Positions 20,334 to 30,024 of a DNA stretch of 64,000 nt are shown here, in pieces. Both the position numbers and the translations under genes were made by a program. Location of the stretch: assembly GCA_026390735.1 (NCBI GenBank), contig JAPLFJ010000034.1, positions 141,772 through 205,771 of the forward strand. Reading direction: 5' to 3'. Positions within the stretch are counted from its first letter, which is position 1. Each line of letters begins with the position of its first letter. Below the pieces are notes generated by a model. That model made no database searches. It was not told the DNA's origin and saw only the letters and a program-made list of their open reading frames with translations. Source of the DNA: Ignavibacteriota bacterium. GTDB taxonomy: Bacteria > Bacteroidota > Ignavibacteria > Tepidaquicellales > Tepidaquicellaceae.

Positions 20334-20774
20334 TTATTTAATTAAATCTGAATCTTCTGGTGAAAGTAATGAATCAAAACTTTCATCTGTAAAGGTTGAA
20401 GGTTCGTCTTTATCGTGTGTCTCACCTGCTCTTTTATTCAGGAACTGAATTCTTCTTGCTTTAATCTCTACGATTGTTCTGTTTGAACCATCTTCTGTCT
20501 TAAAGGTTCTGCTCTGTAATTCACCATCTACGAGAACAGCATTTCCTTTTTTAAGTTTGTCTCTGCAACTTTCTGCGAGTCTGTTCCAGGCAACTATCCC
20601 AACGTAGCATACATCTTCTTTCCAGTCTTCGTTCTTGTCTCTAAATCTTCTGTTACTTGCAATCGAGAAATTGACCACCGGTGTTCCGTTTGTTGTCTGT
20701 CTGAAAATCGGGTCCTTTGTCAGGTTTCCTGCAATGATAACACTGTTTAATTCGGGCATCTTAAATTCAGCCAT
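20334..20774 (-). CDS. ssb: Single-stranded DNA-binding protein
   Basis: OB-fold single-stranded DNA-binding protein for replication and repair. Residues 6-110 carry the conserved core (LNSVIIAGNLTKDPIFRQTTNGTPVVNFSIASNRRF, AWNRLAESCRDKLKKGNAVLVDGEL). The C-terminal acidic tip usually ends DDDIPF; here it ends SPEDSDLIK, which is acidic but lacks the classic Phe end that docks partner proteins. A strong Shine-Dalgarno GGAGG precedes the start, unlike most genes in this window. It sits between rpsF and rplI. Confidence 0.96.
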   Translation of the reverse strand: MAEFKMPELNSVIIAGNLTKDPIFRQTTNGTPVVNFSIASNRRFRDKNEDWKEDVCYVGIVAWNRLAESCRDKLKKGNAVLVDGELQSRTFKTEDGSNRTIVEIKARRIQFLNKRAGETHDKDEPSTFTDESFDSLLSPEDSDLIK

Positions 20775-20825
20775 AATGTACCTCCAGATATATTGTTTTT
20801 ATTAGTAAATAACCTATTCTTATTC

Positions 20826-21266
20826 CTACTCAGCCTTTACGCCTTCAGTTTCGGCGGGTTTAACAGCTTCCAGCTCTTTTGCTTTTTCTTCAGCTGCCTT
20901 AGCTGCTTCGAATGCGGCAAGAGTTGCGGCTTTCTTTACAAAGTACTCATGTTTGTCTTTCAGGTCTTTCTTGCTCATTACTATTGCAAGATTTCTTAAT
21001 ATATTTTCGTCAATCCTGAATGTCTTCTCAAGTTTACCGACAACATCTGCAGGGGCTAATACCTCAAAGCAAATGTAATAACCGTTTACTTTTTTCTTTA
21101 TAGGGTATGCAAGTCTTCTTCTGCCCATTCTGTCTACATTAATAATCTCTGTACCGTTCTTGACCATAAGTTTCTCGTATTTGGAGATAATTTCTTCTAC
21201 AGTCGTATCTTCAAAGTTACCGTCAACGATAATGTAAATCTCGTAATTTCTCTTAACGTTATCCAT
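20826..21266 (-). CDS. rpsF: 30S ribosomal protein S6
   Basis: Small-subunit protein S6, which binds 16S rRNA together with S18. The ferredoxin-like domain spans residues 5-105 (NYEIYIIVDGNFEDTTVEEIISKYEKLM, MGRRRLAYPIKKKVNGYYICFEV). The last 35 residues are an Ala/Glu/Lys extension. Length (146) exceeds the usual 95-135 because of that tail. It leads the operon. The start codon overlaps a 10-bp-period AT-rich tandem repeat (21265-21304) that forms the 5' leader. Confidence 0.97.
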   Translation of the reverse strand: MDNVKRNYEIYIIVDGNFEDTTVEEIISKYEKLMVKNGTEIINVDRMGRRRLAYPIKKKVNGYYICFEVLAPADVVGKLEKTFRIDENILRNLAIVMSKKDLKDKHEYFVKKAATLAAFEAAKAAEEKAKELEAVKPAETEGVKAE

Positions 21267-21304
21267 TTATAAGTATTTATAAGTATTTAAAAATATTTAA
21301 AGTA
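21265..21304. repeat. 10-bp-period tandem repeat in the rpsF leader
   Basis: Four units of ATTTATAAGT or close variants run from the rpsF start codon upstream. The sequence is AT-rich and could keep the ribosome-binding region unstructured. Confidence 0.6.
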
Positions 21305-21412
21305 ATAAAATTATGATTATTTAGACAAAAAATCAAGTGATTTAAACTTATAAATCACTTTATTGAGTTTAAACCGGTTTTAGTCAGAATAATCTGATTC
21401 CTTATTATAAAA

Positions 21413-21443
21413 ACGGAAAAGAGGATTCTGTCCTCTTTTCCGT
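21413..21443 (-). terminator. Rho-independent terminator after tRNA-Leu
   Basis: A perfect 13-bp stem (ACGGAAAAGAGGA with TCCTCTTTTCCGT) and a 5-nt loop, followed by a T-run on the minus strand. It lies 32 bp beyond the tRNA-Leu 3' end. Confidence 0.9.
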
Positions 21444-21474
21444 AAAAACAAAACGTTCTTTAATCTAAAATCAG

Positions 21475-21557
21475 TGCGGAAAGGGGGACTTGAACCCCCA
21501 CGCCTACGCGGCGCCACCCCCTCAAGATGGTGTGTCTACCAGTTCCACCACTTCCGC
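21475..21557 (-). tRNA. tRNA-Leu (anticodon GAG)
   Basis: On the minus strand it begins GCGGAAGTGGTGGAACTGG, with acceptor stem GCGGAAG/CTTTCCGC, anticodon stem CCATC/GGTGG and anticodon GAG. A long variable arm typical of Leu precedes the T arm GGGGG-TTCAAGT-CCCCC, and the discriminator is A. No CCA is encoded, unlike tRNA-Lys in this window. Confidence 0.96.
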
Positions 21558-21728
21558 ATTCTATGGTATCTTATAAATATAAGCATTTCTATATTTTTTA
21601 TCAATTTATTTCCTTATACCACAACAATAAAATTTATTCGTTCCGTAAATGCCTATAAACAACTGACAACGGAAAACGTTTAACTAATTGCCTTTTTACA
21701 GTTCCTCATAAAATATATTTTCATAAAT

Positions 21729-22886
21729 ATGAAATCATCAAGTTTTATAATATTCATTTCGATTGTATTAACTATCTACGGATTCGGCAATTTTTATGTA
21801 TTCTATCACGGTTTACAGTCTTTAAGTAATTATGGCTGGCTGAAAACAGTTTATATTCCCGTATTTCTGTTTTTCTCAATTTCTTATATCGCAGCAAGAG
21901 TTTTGCAGTCTTACCAGCATAACGGCATCAGCGACTTTTTCCTGCTTACAGGTTCGTTCTGGCTGGCTGCATTATTATACTTCTTTTTAATCTGTATCGG
22001 TCTCGATATCCTCAGGGGGATTCATCATTTTGTCAACATCTATCCGTCTTATATCACATTCAACTATGAAAAGTCTAAAATGGTGTTTTTCTTCGCATCA
22101 ATAGTTTTAGTCTCATCACTTCTCATTTACGGTTATATTAATGCAAAAAATCCAGTACTGAATAAAATTGATTTGACCTTTAACAAGGAAAACTCGAAAT
22201 CCACAACCATTAATGCAGTTGTGGTTTCCGATATACATCTCGGCCCACTATCCTGCGGGAAATGGTTCGATGAAGTAGTTGAAAGGATTAATGCGCTGAA
22301 CCCCGACGTAATCCTGCTCGCAGGCGATGTAATAGACGAAGACATAAAACCTGTAATTGAACGTAATCTTGGCGAACATCTTCTAAACCTAAAAGCAAAA
22401 TACGGTGTATTCGCAATTACAGGTAACCACGAATTCATAGGCGGAGTCGGACCTGCAGTTAAATATCTTCAGGAACACAATATTACTGTTCTGCGGGATA
22501 CATCAGTACTCGTTAACAATCAGTTTTATTTAATCGGAAGGGACGACAGGGAGATTGACAGATTTTCGGGTAAGCAGCGAAAACCACTCGATGAACTTAT
22601 GAAGGAAGTTGATAATAAATATCCTGTTATAGTATTAAACCATCAACCCACAAAACTGGATGAACTGGTTGGGAAAGGAATTGACCTTTCAATTTCAGGC
22701 CACACTCATCACGGTCAGTTCTTCCCGAATAACCTAATTACCAAAATGATTTATGAAGTCAGCCGTGGATTGATTAATAAATCAGGCACATGGGTTTTCG
22801 TTTCCACAGGTCTCGGCACCTGGGGACCACCTATACGAATCGGTAATCATCCCGAAATCGTAAACCTCATTATTAATAATAACTAA
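21729..22886 (+). CDS. Membrane-anchored metallophosphoesterase
   Basis: A calcineurin-like metallophosphoesterase of the YkuE/YaeI type. Four membrane segments fill residues 5-140 (for example FIIFISIVLTIYGFGNFYVF and FFFASIVLVSSLLIYGYI). The enzyme domain follows from about 160 with all metal-binding motifs: VVSDIHLG, LLAGDVIDE, ITGNHEF, VLNHQP and SGHTHHGQFFP. It probably hydrolyses a phosphoester at the membrane face; related proteins act on lipid-linked or nucleotide substrates. Length is 385. It is a single gene with its own upstream region; downstream, repeat-rich DNA lies between it and the convergent kinase gene. Confidence 0.93.
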   Translation: MKSSSFIIFISIVLTIYGFGNFYVFYHGLQSLSNYGWLKTVYIPVFLFFSISYIAARVLQSYQHNGISDFFLLTGSFWLAALLYFFLICIGLDILRGIHHFVNIYPSYITFNYEKSKMVFFFASIVLVSSLLIYGYINAKNPVLNKIDLTFNKENSKSTTINAVVVSDIHLGPLSCGKWFDEVVERINALNPDVILLAGDVIDEDIKPVIERNLGEHLLNLKAKYGVFAITGNHEFIGGVGPAVKYLQEHNITVLRDTSVLVNNQFYLIGRDDREIDRFSGKQRKPLDELMKEVDNKYPVIVLNHQPTKLDELVGKGIDLSISGHTHHGQFFPNNLITKMIYEVSRGLINKSGTWVFVSTGLGTWGPPIRIGNHPEIVNLIINNN

Positions 22887-22894
22887 AAGAATCT

Positions 22895-23121
22895 CCCTAA
22901 TGCCTACTCCCTAATCCTTATATTGGTAAACCAGAATTTTTATCTTTAACCCTAAAAAATCTCTTTCTTTAATCTTATCTTTAACCATAAAAAAATCTCT
23001 ATCTGCGAATTAGCTTGCTAATCGCTCTTTAAAATCCGTTCTTTCAGCGTCATTCCGCCGCGGCGTGTTCCATTCCTTTCTTTGACATTTTGTGCACGTT
23101 TTCACTCGTAACTGCCTGCTA
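22895..23121 (-). repeat. Dispersed 3'-flanking repeat, copy A
   Basis: Non-coding DNA between the metallophosphoesterase and the kinase stop. It starts with 7-bp-period units (CCCTAAT/GCCTACT), contains a 38-bp block shared with copy B at two mismatches (A 22969-23007; B 28969-29007), shares CTTTCAGCGTCAT and CTCGTAACT, and runs into the TAG stop of the kinase gene at 23119-23121. Confidence 0.7.
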
Positions 23122-26100
23122 CTTAAAATATTTAATTATTAATTCACCCAATAAATTACGATTTACAGGTTTTGTCATATAATCATTGCATCCTGATTTT
23201 ATTAACCTTTCTCTGTCGCCTTTTAGTGCAAATGCAGTTTGAGCAATAATTACAACTGATTTATTAAACAGCCGTATTTGCTTTGTCGCTTCATCTCCGT
23301 CCATTGCAGGCATTTTTATATCCATCATTATCAAATCAATATCGGGATTGTTCCGGCAGATATCAACTGCTTCAATACCGTTTTGAGCTGTTAAAATTTC
23401 CTTGCTGTACATTTTTACTATCAAAGAAATATACATTCTCGAGGTTTCATCGTCTTCGGCAATCAGTATTTTCAGTTTTTTTATTTCCGGTTCTAATTTT
23501 ACACTATTAACTGCGCGTTCTGTGTCGCAGATTCGCCTTGGAGAAAGTCCGCCGTGGCTAAACGACGAACTATTTTCAACTGAATAAGGAATTGTAAAAT
23601 AAAATGTCGAACCTTTTCCCGCCTCGCTTTCCACCCATATTTTCCCGCCAAGAATCTCTACGAATGCTTTTGAAATTGATAATCCTAAACCCGACCCTTC
23701 ATATCCGCGGGACAGACCTTCGCTTCCCTGCCTGAACCTTTCAAAAATGATTTCTTTCTGATCCTGTTCAATACCGGCACCCGTATCTTTTACATAAAAT
23801 TCCAGCAGGTTTTCCTTTATCTTGCATCCGATTTCTACGTATCCTTCTTTTGTGAATTTTATTGCATTACTCACAAGGTTAGTAAGTATGCCGTAAACTT
23901 TATCACTGTCTGTGTTTACTAAGGAATCTTTTGCCTGTAAATTTTCCTTAATGAGAATCTGTATTCCTTTTTTCTCTGCCTCTGACCTGAAGAATATTTG
24001 TATGCTCTCAATATGGTCTTTAATATTCGTCACTGACAATAATAAATTCATCTGCTTTGCTTCAATTTTAGATATATTTATAATGTCGTTTATCGTATTC
24101 AGCATACGTCTGCCGCTTTTCTCAATTATGTTTATAAACTTTTCCTGCTCTTCTCCCGTCAGATGCGGTTCTTTAAGCAACTCCGAGAAACCCAGAATGC
24201 CATTCATTGGAGTTCGTATCTCATGGCTCATATTAGTCAGAAAGGCGGATTTTAAGCGGTCACTTTCTTCGGCCTTTTCTTTAGCCAGGATTAATTCCTG
24301 CTGCACCTGCTTTTGTTCTGTAATGTCAGTATTAAATCCATACCACGTTATACTTCCATCAGGTAATTTTTCGGGTGACGAGTTTGAATATACCCATTGG
24401 ATTTCTTTGCCGGGTATTTGAACTCTGAATTCACTCGTAAAGTATGTCATATTATTTGCCGAATACTCTATGTCCGAAATCACTCTTTCCATATCGTCAG
24501 GATATATGACCCTGGCTATCGGTGAAAAATCCTCTAACACGTCTTCAGGAGTACATCCAAAAATATCCATTATGCCTTCAGATGCTATCGGTACGTAGTA
24601 TGTCCCGTCAGGTCTCCTCGTAAACTGATAAATCAACCCGTGTGCATTAGCAGATAGTTTCCTGAATTCTGAGTTCCATTTCTCCAAAACTTCTTCCGCT
24701 TGTTTGCGGATTGTTATGTCATAATGAAATGCAAGAATATAGTCCTTATTATCAATATTAATCATACTGGTAACTACGTCTTGAATAATAATATTCCCGA
24801 GTTTATGAAAATGTTTAACTTCAAATTTAAGCGTTTCTCCTTTCAGGAGTCTTTCTATTCTTTCGGGAATGAGGTGATTCTCTTCAGGAATATCAATTTC
24901 ACTTAAATCCATGCCATACATTTCCTCAACAGTATATCCATGCATTTGAGCAAAGGATTCATTTACTGTAATTAATTTTTGGTTCATATCCATCAGGAAA
25001 ATCCCGCTGCTCGATTTATCGAAAAACGTTTTAAACTTTTCCTCGCTCGTCTTCAGTATTTCTTCCGCATGCTTGCGCTCCGTGATGTCACGCAATGTCC
25101 AGATTCTTCCGTAGTTTTTTCCATCCTTGTCCAGGACTGGTGAAGAATATCTATCAAGAACCATACCGCTCTTAAATTCCACTTCGTCCCTGCTGGTTTC
25201 ACTGGGGTTATTATATAGATACTTAATCTTTTCAAGAAATTGTTCGGGATTTTTTGCCAGGCCGGTTACGTACTGAAGCATCTTTGCTTCATCTTCATCA
25301 TCCATATTATGCTGTGGAATATTGAACAATTCAACAAAGCGGTTGTTCATTAATACAGGTTTATGATTTTTATCTACAACTAAAATCCCGTCAATTGTAG
25401 AGTTCATCTGTGCTTTAAGCAGTGCTGTCTGTGATAGCAATTTCTCCTCCGCCTGCTTCCGCTCGGTGATATCAACAATAGTGGCTATATGAAAAAGCAG
25501 TTTCCCTTCTTCATTTCGGTATGCGGATGAACTAACATCTACCCATATAACCGACCCATCTTTATGCAAATATCTTTTATTAAACCTCATCTCGTTAGTT
25601 TCGCCCGAGTTAATCCTGTCAACATTTTTTTGTGTTAGTTCAATATCATCGGGATGAGTAATATCCTGCCATTTTGTTCTTTTTAATTCCTCGCTGGTAT
25701 ATCCGAGCAAGTTATAAAAAGCCTTGTTTACATTTAACTCACCATTAGGCAATGTGATTGATTTACTAACATTGGAGCTTTCGAAAACATGCTTAAATAA
25801 TTCGTCGCTTTCCTTTTTAGCTAATTCCGCCTGCTTGCGCTCTGTGATGTCTTGTATTATTCCAATCATTTCTACCGGCTCACCGTTTTCATTTAATCTT
25901 AGTTCCCCAACGTCGTGAACCCAGTGCTCTGTCTTGTCTTTATTGCGGATTATTTTATATTCTTTATCAAATTTTGCTTTTTTGTCGCTTATTACCTGAT
26001 GAAAATAATCAGATATAATTTTCTGCCATTCCGGATGAATCAATGATATCCACCCTTCGCCCGATTTATCATAATCAGTTTCTATGCCGAATATATCATC

Positions 26101-28062
26101 AAGTATTTCAGAACTTGACCAATTGCCCGATGTTAAGTCCATCGTATAAGTACCAAGATTTGCAATTGTCTGTGTCTTTTTTAAATATATTTCGTTATCC
26201 CTTATTATCTTTTCCGTCTGCTTGCGCTCGGAGATGTCACGACCGCTAATAAAAATAACAGTTTTCCCGTTTTGAATAAACTTACTCGCGGATGCTTCCA
26301 CAATCACAATTGTTCCGTCTTTTCTTTTCCATCTTCTCTCGCCCATGGAAAAACCTGTACCCGATAATACTTTAGTTATATTTCTGTCTATGCTCGAGTG
26401 TTCTTCAGCAACTATGTCATACAATGTAAGAGTTCTCGCTTCTTCTATTGCATAACCTGATAATTTTAAAAATGCAGGGTTTGCATCGACAATTTGTTTT
26501 GAATATTCGTCAAATAAGTAGACGGACTCGAAAGAATTCTTTAAAATTAACCTGTATCGCTCTTCGCTCTTGTGTAATTCTTCCTCAGCAAGTTTACGCT
26601 CGGTGATGTCGTGAGCTATGCCTTCTAAAGCGACGACAATACCCGTTTCATTTGTTATATTAATTACATTCGATGTTTGCCATAACCATTTTCCGTTTTT
26701 ATGCCTTACGCGGAAATCAATACCCTCCTGACGTTTTCCAGTTTCTATAATTTTTTGCAGAAATGCCGTACACATGGGTATATCATCAGAATGGACAAAT
26801 TTCTGGAATGGTTGTCCCACCACCTCTTTTATCGTGTGACCCAGAAGATTTGTCCACGATTTGGAGACAAAGGTGAAAACACCATCAACTGATATTGTGA
26901 ATATAATATCATGGCTATTCTCTATTAATTGCCTGAATTTTGCTTCGCTTTCTTGTATATCAGCTGTTAATCCTTCCGCAATTTCAACAGCTCTGATACG
27001 TGTATTAAGCATAGATTTAATTAAAAAGAATATCAATATGCTTATCACGATTCCACATATTAGAAATGCATAAATGAAATTAAGATATGACGAGTGTAAA
27101 TCTGCACCTGAAAGATTTAAAGTCCAGTGTTTTCCGTTGAAATCTATCGGCAATAATTGATTTAGTGTCTCTTTAACAGAAACTGTATCACCGGTTTTTG
27201 TATCAAAAAGTAATGTTTCCGTCGTTAAAATATCACCGTCATATATTTGTAAACGTATTCTGTTTTCGCTCTGCAAATCCCAACCACCCAAAATTCCCAG
27301 CATTAAATCGTTCATGCGGTAAGGATTGTAAACCCATCCCATTATTGCTAAACGCCTCTCTTCAACTGTATTTACCGGCATTCCCTCTTTATAAACAGGG
27401 ACATACATTAATGTACCTGCCTGAACTTCCTCGTCGCCTTCCTGTACAAGTCTCACTTTACCCGAGAGCATTGCAGTATTTGAATCACGCGATTGCTCCA
27501 TTGCCGCTCTGCGTACCGGCTCGGAATACATATCATACCCGAATGCGCGGAGATTTTTTCCTGAGAAAGGTTCTAGGTAGATTACTGAAGTATAGATTTC
27601 GCGGTTGCCTTCGGGAAACATTTTATACTCTGGGAATCCCTCTTTGCGGATTTCCTGTATATGACGTGTTAATTGCACTTTTGGAACAATTAATGAAAAA
27701 CCCATACCCTGAATACCCGGAAGATTCTTATCTATTTTTCCATTCTCTATATAAGATTTCCATTCCTCACGGGATACGTACTCATCAGACATTAGATACG
27801 AAGCACCTCCCCGTAATAATTGAGCGTGAGCAGAAAGCCTAACAGAAATACTTTTCTTTATTTCATTGCACTCAATTTCAAATTCATGTTTTAAGTCAGC
27901 ATCAATTTTCAGTTTTATTATATAGGCAGTAAAACCTGTCAGTATAAATCCTGAAATCAGGAAACACCATGCAATCCAATAACCGCTTCGGTATGGAGGG
28001 AATAATGTTTTGTCTTTTTCATTCATAGTGTTTATCACTCTTTTTAAATAAATAAAATTCAT
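23119..28062 (-). CDS. Hybrid sensor histidine kinase: CHASE, seven PAS domains, HisKA, HATPase, receiver
   Basis: A 1,647-residue membrane sensor. A first membrane segment (WIAWCFLISGFILTGFTAYI) and a second near residue 335-355 (FIYAFLICGIVISILIFFLI) bracket an extracytoplasmic CHASE domain (RGGASYLMSDEYVSREEW, GIQGMGFSLIVP). Seven PAS domains follow; six end in a DIT/DIS-ERK linker and one in DITEQK. The HisKA site is LTNMSHEIRTPMNG. HATPase boxes are LVSNAIKFT, DTGAGI and GSGLGLSISK. A C-terminal receiver has the acceptor Asp in IMMDIKMPAMDG and the Lys in MTKPVN. The ATG at 28062 gives the longest form; ATG 28026 (MNEKDKTLF) is an equally good start. No cognate regulator is adjacent. The ligand is unknown. 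Confidence 0.95.
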   Translation of the reverse strand: MNFIYLKRVINTMNEKDKTLFPPYRSGYWIAWCFLISGFILTGFTAYIIKLKIDADLKHEFEIECNEIKKSISVRLSAHAQLLRGGASYLMSDEYVSREEWKSYIENGKIDKNLPGIQGMGFSLIVPKVQLTRHIQEIRKEGFPEYKMFPEGNREIYTSVIYLEPFSGKNLRAFGYDMYSEPVRRAAMEQSRDSNTAMLSGKVRLVQEGDEEVQAGTLMYVPVYKEGMPVNTVEERRLAIMGWVYNPYRMNDLMLGILGGWDLQSENRIRLQIYDGDILTTETLLFDTKTGDTVSVKETLNQLLPIDFNGKHWTLNLSGADLHSSYLNFIYAFLICGIVISILIFFLIKSMLNTRIRAVEIAEGLTADIQESEAKFRQLIENSHDIIFTISVDGVFTFVSKSWTNLLGHTIKEVVGQPFQKFVHSDDIPMCTAFLQKIIETGKRQEGIDFRVRHKNGKWLWQTSNVINITNETGIVVALEGIAHDITERKLAEEELHKSEERYRLILKNSFESVYLFDEYSKQIVDANPAFLKLSGYAIEEARTLTLYDIVAEEHSSIDRNITKVLSGTGFSMGERRWKRKDGTIVIVEASASKFIQNGKTVIFISGRDISERKQTEKIIRDNEIYLKKTQTIANLGTYTMDLTSGNWSSSEILDDIFGIETDYDKSGEGWISLIHPEWQKIISDYFHQVISDKKAKFDKEYKIIRNKDKTEHWVHDVGELRLNENGEPVEMIGIIQDITERKQAELAKKESDELFKHVFESSNVSKSITLPNGELNVNKAFYNLLGYTSEELKRTKWQDITHPDDIELTQKNVDRINSGETNEMRFNKRYLHKDGSVIWVDVSSSAYRNEEGKLLFHIATIVDITERKQAEEKLLSQTALLKAQMNSTIDGILVVDKNHKPVLMNNRFVELFNIPQHNMDDEDEAKMLQYVTGLAKNPEQFLEKIKYLYNNPSETSRDEVEFKSGMVLDRYSSPVLDKDGKNYGRIWTLRDITERKHAEEILKTSEEKFKTFFDKSSSGIFLMDMNQKLITVNESFAQMHGYTVEEMYGMDLSEIDIPEENHLIPERIERLLKGETLKFEVKHFHKLGNIIIQDVVTSMINIDNKDYILAFHYDITIRKQAEEVLEKWNSEFRKLSANAHGLIYQFTRRPDGTYYVPIASEGIMDIFGCTPEDVLEDFSPIARVIYPDDMERVISDIEYSANNMTYFTSEFRVQIPGKEIQWVYSNSSPEKLPDGSITWYGFNTDITEQKQVQQELILAKEKAEESDRLKSAFLTNMSHEIRTPMNGILGFSELLKEPHLTGEEQEKFINIIEKSGRRMLNTINDIINISKIEAKQMNLLLSVTNIKDHIESIQIFFRSEAEKKGIQILIKENLQAKDSLVNTDSDKVYGILTNLVSNAIKFTKEGYVEIGCKIKENLLEFYVKDTGAGIEQDQKEIIFERFRQGSEGLSRGYEGSGLGLSISKAFVEILGGKIWVESEAGKGSTFYFTIPYSVENSSSFSHGGLSPRRICDTERAVNSVKLEPEIKKLKILIAEDDETSRMYISLIVKMYSKEILTAQNGIEAVDICRNNPDIDLIMMDIKMPAMDGDEATKQIRLFNKSVVIIAQTAFALKGDRERLIKSGCNDYMTKPVNRNLLGELIIKYFK

Positions 28063-28504
28063 TTAAACCTGAAAATACTTTTCGGGGTTGATAGTATTTC
28101 AGATGGGCTTATACGAATTCAATAAATAATTATACTTTATCATTCCTCGTTTATAATATCCCACTCATAAAAATAATGCATAATCAGAACTTATGTAACC
28201 GAATTGGAATTAACAAGACCTTTTTTATGTGTGAGATGTGAGCACCAAATTTGTACAAAACGAAACAGACTAACAATGAAAATTCAATGGTCAAAAATCC
28301 AACCCAATATTTTATTATTACTTGGTAAAACTATAAATATTGATTTACATTTATTAGTTTTTGACTTGACAATTAAATTCTATTTTTGTATATTATAATA
28401 TTATCAGAATACCCTGAGTTTAACTTTTAAGCATACGTAAAAATGTTTATATTTTTATTAAAATAGCTTAAATATCTGATAAAACATAGCATTCCTGTTC
28501 CACC

Positions 28505-28559
28505 CACTTCAAATACACTTGAAACGCACTTCAAACACACTTCAAACGCACTTTCCTAT
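28505..28559. repeat. 11-bp tandem repeat, five units
   Basis: Units CACTTCAAATA, CACTTGAAACG, CACTTCAAACA, CACTTCAAACG and a degenerate fifth unit. Period exactly 11 bp. Confidence 0.85.
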
Positions 28560-28590
28560 CGTTCATCTATCGCTTTGCTAATGCTTTCCC

Positions 28591-28633
28591 TATACTATAT
28601 CATAGCCTGGAGTATACTGAATCATAGTTATTC
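28591..28633. repeat. 21/22-bp tandem repeat, two units
   Basis: Two units starting TATACT with ATCATAG in the middle (22 then 21 bp), followed by the start of a third (TATACC). Confidence 0.6.
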
Positions 28634-28798
28634 TATACCTATTTATATTCCCGTTAAACTGTTTTACAAATAATGAGAATTGTATAACAATAATTATATC
28701 ATTTCCTCCTCTTGTTTCTTAATATTTGGTGAGAAATTAGGTTTGATGTTTATAAAATAATGGACTTTTGTTCGTTCCTTGCTCTTTTTAGCATTTTG

Positions 28799-28886
28799 TC
28801 GAAGAAAGGTCGAGGAAAGGTCGAGCGAGCGTCGAGAAAAGGTCGAAGAGCGGTCGACAAAAGGTCGAAGAGTGGTCGAAGACCAA
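28799..28886. repeat. 11-bp tandem repeat, eight units
   Basis: Eight consecutive 11-mers that all start TCGA, with consensus TCGAAGAAAGG. No unit is shorter or longer than 11 bp. Confidence 0.9.
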
Positions 28887-28929
28887 ATAAGAAAAAAACA
28901 CGCTACTCTTTCGACTAACTGAATTCTGA

Positions 28930-29121
28930 TGCCTAATGCACACTCCCTAATCAATACGCTGGCAAGCCTTAATCTTATCTTTAACCCTAAAAAAATCTCT
29001 ATCAGCGGAAATCCGCTCTTTCAGCGTCATCCGCGTTCCAATATTCTCTTGTCATCTTGTCCGCCGCAACGGATTTTCTCTCGTAACTCTCTATTGCCTA
29101 ATGCCTATTGCCTAATGCCTT
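28930..29121 (-). repeat. Dispersed 3'-flanking repeat, copy B
   Basis: Second copy of the element at 22895-23121, with 7-bp-period units at both ends (28930-28950 and 29095-29121). The right-hand heptads TGCCTAA/TGCCTAT enter the cbpA coding end and supply its TAG stop. Confidence 0.7.
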
Positions 29122-30018
29122 CAACTCATTAAACAGTGCTGTCTCTTTCGCACTTAAATTCTTCGGTAAATCTATCTTCACTGTTAAATATAAATCACCG
29201 CTTTCGCCTGTCTTTCCATACTTCGGCATTCCAAGTTTTGCCAGCCTGAATATCTTTCCGGCAGAACATTCCTTCGGCACATCAACTTTCACTTTTCCTT
29301 TTATCATTTCAAACTCAACTTTCCCGCCAAGAACTGCATCGTAAAGAGGCACGTTTAAGAATGCATACAGGTCATCTCCTTTTCTGTCGAAAACAGCATC
29401 GGATAAAACTTTAATAGTTATCAGTAAATCCCCTGCCTGACCGCCCCTGATACCTGCGCCGCCTTTTCCTGCTAATTTTAATACCTGTCCGTCGGCGATT
29501 CCTGGTTTTATGTTTAACTTTATCGACTGACCGTTATAATTAAATACTTTCGAAGTGCCGCTGTATGACTCGCGCATAGTAATCTCTATCATTGCCTGCA
29601 TATCCTGACCTATCGTTGAAACACTTCTCCCGCCGCCTCTTCTCGATTTACCTCTTCCGCCAAAGAACGCATCAAAAAAATCAGAATATCCTGACATATC
29701 ATCAAAGTCACCATTATATTGCTGATATCCGCCTTCTCCCTGATTTCCATACCTTCCCCAGTCAAACCCTTCGTTTCCTCCTGCCTGTTCATAATTCTGC
29801 CAGTTCGAACCGAGTTCATCATACTTCTTTCGTTTCCCTGAGTCGCTCAGTACTTCATTCGCCTCGTTTATACCCTTAAACTTTTCCTCTGCAGACTTAT
29901 CTCCCTTTGCTTTATCGGGATGATACTTCATAGCAAGTTTTCTGAACGCCTTTTTTATCTCAGCGCTGCTCGCTTTTTTATCTACTCCGAGTATTTTGTA
30001 ATAATCTTTATATTCCAT
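29098..30018 (-). CDS. cbpA: CbpA-like DnaJ-family co-chaperone
   Basis: J-domain co-chaperone that stimulates DnaK. Residues 1-70 form the J domain with the essential HPD ([12 protein letters not shown]). A Gly/Asn/Tyr/Asp-rich linker (75-135) follows, then the two-part DnaJ C-terminal substrate domain ([41 protein letters not shown]). The CxxCxGxG zinc region of true DnaJ is missing, which places it with CbpA. Length (306) matches. The last residues (ALGNRH) and the TAG stop are encoded by a heptad repeat tract, so the natural C-terminus may have been replaced. The radC gene lies 6 bp upstream on the same strand. Confidence 0.93.
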   Translation of the reverse strand: MEYKDYYKILGVDKKASSAEIKKAFRKLAMKYHPDKAKGDKSAEEKFKGINEANEVLSDSGKRKKYDELGSNWQNYEQAGGNEGFDWGRYGNQGEGGYQQYNGDFDDMSGYSDFFDAFFGGRGKSRRGGGRSVSTIGQDMQAMIEITMRESYSGTSKVFNYNGQSIKLNIKPGIADGQVLKLAGKGGAGIRGGQAGDLLITIKVLSDAVFDRKGDDLYAFLNVPLYDAVLGGKVEFEMIKGKVKVDVPKECSAGKIFRLAKLGMPKYGKTGESGDLYLTVKIDLPKNLSAKETALFNELKALGNRH

Positions 30019-30024
30019 ATTGTA

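Larger units (their letters stand above)
28063..29097. other. 1-kb non-coding region rich in short-period repeats
   Basis: No credible gene is seen. The region holds the kinase promoter side (right of 28063), a TTTGTACAAAACGAAA motif near 28250 resembling one upstream of the 33182 gene, three tandem-repeat tracts (28505, 28591, 28799) and the dispersed repeat copy B. The frames that cross it are repeat-driven. Confidence 0.7.

Noticed and set aside
28694..28954. 86-codon minus-strand frame
   Set aside because: It exists because an 11-bp repeat keeps one frame open; the translation is Arg/Ser-rich, matches no recognisable pattern and lacks a start context.
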